This document shows positions 58,383-64,000 of a stretch of 64,000 nt of DNA, piece after piece. The DNA is from Piromyces finnis (lineage: Eukaryota > Neocallimastigomycota > Neocallimastigomycetes > Neocallimastigales > Neocallimastigaceae): NCBI GenBank assembly GCA_002104945.1, contig MCFH01000064.1, forward strand, positions 1 to 64,000, in the 5' to 3' direction. The notes below the pieces were generated by a model. The model was given only the letters and a program-made list of their open reading frames with translations, was not told the DNA's origin and made no database searches. Position 1 is the stretch's first letter; each line of letters begins with the position of its first letter. The position numbers were made by a program, and so were the translations under genes.

Positions 58383-61102
58383 CTATATCTTTTTACCAAT
58401 AGCTTCAACAATAAAACCGATTTTCTTAAGTTTATTGTGATTTAATATTAAACGACCATCAAATATAAATGCTGGTTTATTCATGTTATTATATATATTT
58501 TGGTAATTCAATGTAGTAAATTCATCCCATTCTGTACAAATAATGATTGCATCTGATTTATGTGCTGCGTCATATGCAGAATCACATATAATAGTATTTG
58601 ATATATTCTCTATATATTAGATATTATATTTATTAAAAATGAAATTTAATAAAGAATATCAATAAAATAATTTAATTATTTTGAAAAATGATAAATTATC
58701 GTATAAATATAATTACCATTAAATTCTTGTGGATCACTGTTTTCTTTAATATCATAATATATTTGTTCTTTTGTAACTTTAGGATCATAAATTTTTATTA
58801 TAGCATTTTCTTGTAGTAAAGCCATAACGATTGTTATTGCTGCTGATTCCCTATTTTATAGATATAATGTTGACTTATTAATAAAATATTCGAAATTACA
58901 AAATTGAAATATAAATTTAATTTTTTCATAATAACATTACCTAGTATCTTTAGTATTTTTTTTAAATGAAAATCCAAATACAGTAATACTTTTTCCAGAT
59001 AATGTATTAAAAAGCCTGTTTAAAATATTTTTAATAAATTTTGTTTTTCTATATTCATTCATTTTTATGACTTGCATCCAATAATCTGCCACTTCTGGAA
59101 GTTTAAATACATTACATAAGTAGACTAAATTTAGAATATCTTTTTTGAAGCAACTTCCACCAAAGCCTTAATAAAAATATGTATCATAAAATAATTGTTA
59201 GCATGGAATATTTGAATAATTTCTCATTTCTTATTAATTAAATTCTTATTATGAAATATATAATAAAATAGATATTTTTCTTTATTTATATATACTAAGT
59301 ATAAAAAATAAAAAAATTATTAATTTTTACTTACCAATGCTTGCATTAAGGAATTTTGAACCAATTCTTGTATCTAAACCACATGCATATGATACTTCTT
59401 GTATATCAGCACCCACTTCTTCACAAAGGGCGCTAAGAGCATTAATACTTGAAATTCTTTGAGCTAATAAAGCGTTTGCAGCCTAAATATTAAATAATAA
59501 TAATAATAATATAATAATAATATTATTATTATTATTAAAATAAATATTAATCATTTGATGTATGTTTTAGTAAAGATAAAATATTTTTTTAAGGCGTGAA
59601 GATATTTACTAGTTTTGATAATTCACTAGACCATAAACTCATTGTTATTATTTTTTCTTTAGGTATCCAATAAGAATATAATTGATATAAAAGATTTTGA
59701 GCTTTAATGCCTTCTTTTGTTTGAAGTCCACCAATTAACACTCTATCCGGATACAATAAGTCATTAATGGCGGTTCCTTCAGAAAGAAATTCGGGATTTG
59801 ATAAAATCTCAAAATGACATGAAGATTTTTCATTTTCAATGTTACGATTTTTTTTAAGTTTAATTTCTAATAAATCATCAAATATTGATTTATTTAGTTC
59901 TTGCTCTTGTCCTTGATAGAAAGTATTGGATTCACTACATGAATCTATATCCGTTAGAGTAGAATCATTATTCGAAATAGATGAAGAATCCATTGAATTA
60001 TTATAATCATCATTATTATTTATATTATTTATATTATCATTATGATAATTTATATTAAAGTTATTAACATTGAAATCTTCATTTTTAATATTTAATTCCG
60101 AATTATAATAATAATAATTAAAGTTATTTGATTTATTTATTGAGTTACTTATATTATTATTATTTTTGCTATGATTTTTTGGTGATAAGGTTTGTTTATG
60201 GGATAGTTTATTTGAATCTAGTATTGTTCTAATATGCTCTGCAGTTCTACATGGTACTGTTGATTTTTCAACAATAATTTTTGAATTTTTTGAAATTTGA
60301 GCAATTTTTCTTGCAGCACATTCAACATACCTATATATTTCATTATAACATATTTTAAATTATTTTTAATATTTATTTATACAAATATTATAATATTTTT
60401 TATATCAACATTCTGATTTATTATATTAATTAAAAATATATACTTTAAATCCGCTGCTTGTCCAGCACCGAAACCTTTCTTTTTTGTTGGTGTTCCAACA
60501 GAAATAAAAATAATATCTGAAGCATCAATTGAGGAATTTAAATCTGTAGTAAAAAATAAGTTTTTTCCTCTTTGCTTTTTAACAATATCTTCAAGTCCCG
60601 GCTCATATATTGGAAGCTTTATATAGAAATGGTTTTATTTTAATGTTTATATATAGAATTATTTTTGATATTATTAATATAAATATTTTTAAAATTTACT
60701 TTGGTAACTTTATTTTTTTTATATTTATTTTTTTATTCCATAATTTATTACTTTATCAGAATTCCAAGCATTTATTTTTTCATGAGAGATATCACATACA
60801 GTTACTTTTACCATGTTTTCAGGACATTTATAAGCCATGACGGCACTTGAAGTCCCACCTACATATCCTGCACCAATGAAACAAATATTTATAGGTGTTT
60901 CTAATGGGGAAATCCCAAAAGAACATGTATTTATATTTTCCTTAGTTTTTTCTGAATAAATGTTTTGTGGATATCCAGATATTTGATTAACATTTGTATT
61001 TGATAATATTGAATTATTTGAAAATTCAAATGTTTCTTTAAAATTCTTAATTGAATTAAATTGAGTAATTGGTGAATTAGGTGATATTTGAGAGGATAAC
61101 AT
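58383..61102 (-). CDS. UDP-glucose 6-dehydrogenase with N-terminal extension and internal insertion
   Basis: Seven exons: 61102-60752, 60616-60444, 60330-59610, 59482-59335, 59166-58941, 58850-58717 and 58609-58383. They total 1980 nt and encode about 659 aa; the family norm is about 450-500. The enzyme oxidises UDP-glucose to UDP-glucuronate with two NAD+, feeding cell-wall and glycan synthesis. The Rossmann motif [13 protein letters not shown] is at about residues 71-83, after an extra Ser/Asn-rich extension. Further motifs are [71 protein letters not shown], the catalytic-Cys block [10 protein letters not shown] (Cys about 470) and TEWDEF. Between [11 protein letters not shown] and ILSNPEF, where only about a dozen residues are expected, sit about 130 Asn/Ser/Asp-rich residues. 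The frame is continuous through it. The first ATG was chosen as start. Confidence 0.93.
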
Positions 61103-62220
61103 TAACAATTTTGTATTAAAAGAAAGAAAATGTGTGAAAATATTACAGAAAATGTAGTAAATGGAAATAAAAAGATATTAATGATAAAACTGATATATAA
61201 TATATATTTATTTTTAATATTTTAATTTAGACTATAGAATGTGTATCATAATAAATTATAATTTTATTATTTTAATTACTATTAGATATATATATATTTT
61301 TAAAATGAATAAATTTTTATAAATATATTTTAAACTTTAATTATAAAATATAGGTAATAAGATAACAAATATTTAAAATAATTTTAAAATAAAAAGCAAT
61401 TTAAATAAAATAGAGATAAAAGTAAAAATTAGAAGCTACATTAAAAGGAAAGAATCCAATATTTATGTTAAATTTTCGAGTTTTTTTTAATTAAAAAATT
61501 TTTAATTTAAATAAATAAATCAAATTTTAATCTTAAATATTTGTAATAAATTATCGAAGTATTTTTTTTACATAAATTATTAATTAAAATGTTTAATTAA
61601 AAAAAATCAATGAATTGTAATTTTAAATTTTTAATTTTTTGTATATATAAAAAAAAATTCTTGTTTTATACTTTTTTTTTTTTTTTTTAAAATATAAAAT
61701 AAGAATTATAAAATTATTTATAACTTTAGGTTTACTATAATTTATTAACGATTTCCTCTTTATAGAAATCAGAAGAATTATTGTTAATAATTTTTTAAAA
61801 TATTGATTTTTTTTTTTCCTGATAATTTACATAATATTAATGAACATATTGGAATTCAAACTTTTTAATACTATAGTAATTAAATAGAGTAATTAATATT
61901 TTAATTAATTAATTATATATTTAAAATAAAAAGAAATAAAAATATGAATATTTGAATTTATTGAAATATAATAATTATATATAATTAATATATATATATT
62001 AATAAATAGCTATATATATTTTTGAAGAAAATTTTCATTAAATTATTTTTTGGTGGTAAATATAGTTTAATAATTGAAATGAGAAAGAATTATATTTAAT
62101 ACCATAATAGATGAAATACTATATATAATATATATATAAGACAAATAAACATGCTATAATTATTAAAGGAATAAATTGTAAGTACTACTTAGTTATAACT
62201 TATTAATATTCAAGGAATAA

Positions 62221-62263
<43 letters not shown>

Positions 62264-62266
62264 ATA
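62221..62266. repeat. AAAT tetranucleotide microsatellite
   Basis: Eleven or so perfect tandem AAAT/TAAA units in non-coding DNA. Confidence 0.9.
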
Positions 62267-63052
62267 TTACTACTAATAATAAAATAATAATAATAATAAA
62301 AAAAAAATAACATTATAACTAATTAGTTGCTAAAGTTTTTGTTATTATCATTTTAATCTAGAAGAAAAATTTATAGTTTTGCTAAAATCAGAGACAAATC
62401 AATACAAGAATTTATGAATAATTTGTTTTGATTTCTAGTTTTTTATTCAAATTAAATATTAATTAGAGTATTTTTAGATATATTTACATGTAATATTTTT
62501 TTAAAAAATTTTAAATGATTTTAAAAATTATATATTAAAGTTGAAAGGTATATAATAAACATTTATAGTAAGTAAAACTTACATATAATAGAAAAATGAA
62601 GAAAAATAATTAGATATTTCAAAAATATAACTGAATTATATGAAATTTTCATTTTTGAATAAATTGATTCAATACCAAATTTATAAAATACCACACTAAC
62701 CTAATTTAATTATATAAATATCAAATCGATAAAAACCTTTTAAATTAATATTCCTTATTTCATATTATTATCATTTCTAATTTATTAGAATTATCATTTT
62801 CTTAAAAAAACCAAATACTAATTATATGTATTTCTCATTAATAACAATTCAATCATTTACATAAAATCGTTTTTCATCACCTTTTCATGAAATAAAAATA
62901 AGCATTCTTAATAAGCTATTATTTAAAATTATCATATATATTTTTATAGATATATAATTATTGTCTTTAGGGTTTCAATAATAAATTTTCCTTTTAATAC
63001 CTTCTTAAAAACAACAATTCCAATTATTTATGATCCATATATATATTTATCT

Positions 63053-63095
63053 TTAGGGGTCCTAAGGGGAACCCCCCATCCTTACAACCCTACGT
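63053..63095. other. GC-rich patch with a short hairpin
   Basis: In a region that is otherwise almost all A and T, this patch contains GGGGT (63056-63060) and ACCCC (63071-63075), which can pair around a 10-nt loop, then more C-rich sequence. It lies about 170-215 bp past the eL29 stop codon. It could be part of a 3' UTR or a small RNA. Confidence 0.4.
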
Positions 63096-63266
63096 ATCTT
63101 TTCTAAATCATGTTTAACACCATTTAAAATAATTCTGTACACAAAAATTTAAATAGCTTCTCAATTTCAATTTTTTTTAATGGCTCTTCTTTATTTAACA
63201 AGAGTATTTTCTATTTTCATTTAGATTTCTTCATAATAAATTATTTTCAATTTATTCATAAATTAT

Positions 63267-63703
63267 CTAGTTAGCGGCAGCAGCAGCCTTACGGGCAGCG
63301 AAGGAACCCTTCTTAGCGAAACGTTGGTTACGGAGGAACTTTGGGTCAACCTATATATATAACATTATTATTAATATCTTCATTATTTTATTTAAAATTT
63401 CTTTATAATTATCATCTTTAATACATACACCTCTGAGAGATGGGTACTTGTGGTGTGGAGCACGCTTGATACCGTTTCTGTGTTGCTTACGGACTATTAT
63501 TATTATTAATATATAATTTAACAACTGCTTGTCTCTTACATTTTTATAATAATATTTAAAATTTATTGCATTTTCAACTTACTTTGGTTGTGGTTCTATT
63601 ATTATATATACAAATGTAAATATTAATACCATTTCATTTTATATAAAATATACATCATAATATTTTTTTTATTACTTACAGTGTGATTCTTACTCTTAGC
63701 CAT
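63267..63703 (-). CDS. RPL29: 60S ribosomal protein eL29
   Basis: Four exons, 63703-63680 (24 nt), 63595-63583 (13 nt), 63493-63429 (65 nt) and 63350-63267 (84 nt), total 186 nt and encode 61 aa. The protein reads MAKSKNHTNHNQIRKQHRNG, continues GIKRAPHHKYPSLRGVDPKF and LRNQRFAKKGSF, and ends ARKAAAAAN. Length, strong basic charge and the KSKNHT, HRNGIK and YPSLRGVDPKF motifs are diagnostic of eL29, a small basic protein of the large cytosolic ribosomal subunit. GC-ending codons are preferred (AAG, CGT, GCC) compared with neighbours, as expected for a highly expressed ribosomal protein gene. Splitting so short a gene into four exons, including one of 13 nt, is notable. Confidence 0.93.
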
Positions 63704-64000
63704 TTTTTACTATTGTGCCTCTGTTTATAAGACTATTATAAATATATACATATATTATTAATACCATATTCATAACTTTAAAATAACCATCCATCAAATC
63801 TTTACACCCTTTATTTCACTAATGCACATTCAAATATATAACAAATAATAAACATCTAAACCTATATAAACATATTCATTTTAACATAATAACATAAAAA
63901 AGTATAGTTTACCTAAATGTCAAAAACAATTATATGATAATTAGGCAAGAAAGAAGGATCAAATAATATAAATTAAAAAATCTTTTGTTTAATTTTTTTT
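63704..64000. other. eL29 5' flank
   Basis: AT-rich upstream region of eL29, continuing past the window edge. It should contain the promoter, but no motif could be named. Confidence 0.4.

Larger units (their letters stand above)
61103..63266. other. Intergenic between UDP-glucose dehydrogenase and eL29
   Basis: About 2.2 kb. No coding gene is seen. It contains a perfect AAAT tetranucleotide microsatellite at about 62221-62266 and the small GC-rich patch at 63053-63095. The DNA nearest eL29 is its 3' flank. Confidence 0.55.

Noticed and set aside
62960..63060. TTTAGGG-like words suggesting telomeric repeat
   Set aside because: Only two isolated, unequal occurrences and no tandem array.

Overview
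This looks like a nuclear contig from an anaerobic gut fungus (Neocallimastigomycota; genus not determined). The DNA is extremely AT-rich and full of homopolymers and AT-only microsatellites, and the genes carry many short AT-rich introns. A hydrogenosomal 24-kDa (NuoE-type) NADH dehydrogenase subunit with a cleavable-looking leader, a CotH-family relic and very Asn-rich proteins all fit that group. The assignment is inferred from gene content; no rRNA or other marker is present.

Layout, left to right: two tandem paralogs of a multi-span UPF0658-like membrane protein (1-565, cut by the window edge, and 1906-3610, both minus); hydrogenosomal NuoE (7031-8038, minus); coatomer subunit alpha in 14 exons (11338-16465, plus); a decayed LINE reverse transcriptase fragment (about 17030-18300); a basic orphan protein with one frameshift (19106-20205, plus); a very large Asn-rich SANT-domain locus resembling the NCoR/Snt1 corepressor (21139-30223, minus), interrupted in a roughly 360-bp TTA microsatellite; an M17 leucine aminopeptidase in 8 exons (32651-35092, minus), divergent from cyclin H (35438-37536, plus); a CotH pseudogene (39955-41265); the ESCRT-II subunit VPS36 in 10 exons (41716-44826, plus); an Hsp110/Sse1-type Hsp70 relative (46775-49423, plus); a young 5'-truncated LINE with target-site duplication and A tail (49996-52564); a 1634-aa low-complexity orphan (53059-57963, plus); UDP-glucose 6-dehydrogenase with a lineage-specific insertion (58383-61102, minus); and ribosomal protein eL29 (63267-63703, minus). 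Exon models were built by hand from splice signals, reading-frame continuity and family similarity; for every spliced gene that lies wholly in the window, except the SANT locus, the exon lengths sum to a whole number of codons.

The genes are mostly unlinked housekeeping functions (COPI and ESCRT trafficking, transcription/CAK, chaperone, ribosome, nucleotide-sugar and hydrogenosomal metabolism), so there is no operon-like logic. I did not find a clearly new multi-gene system. The strongest unexpected signal is an apparent AT-AC, U12-type (minor spliceosome) intron in VPS36, supported by an exact U12 donor motif, an AC terminus and exact frame joining. Others are a LINE insertion with a perfect 15-bp duplication, very small exons (19, 13 and 24 nt), a 91-bp structured hairpin between genes, and microsatellite-driven changes to protein-coding sequence.
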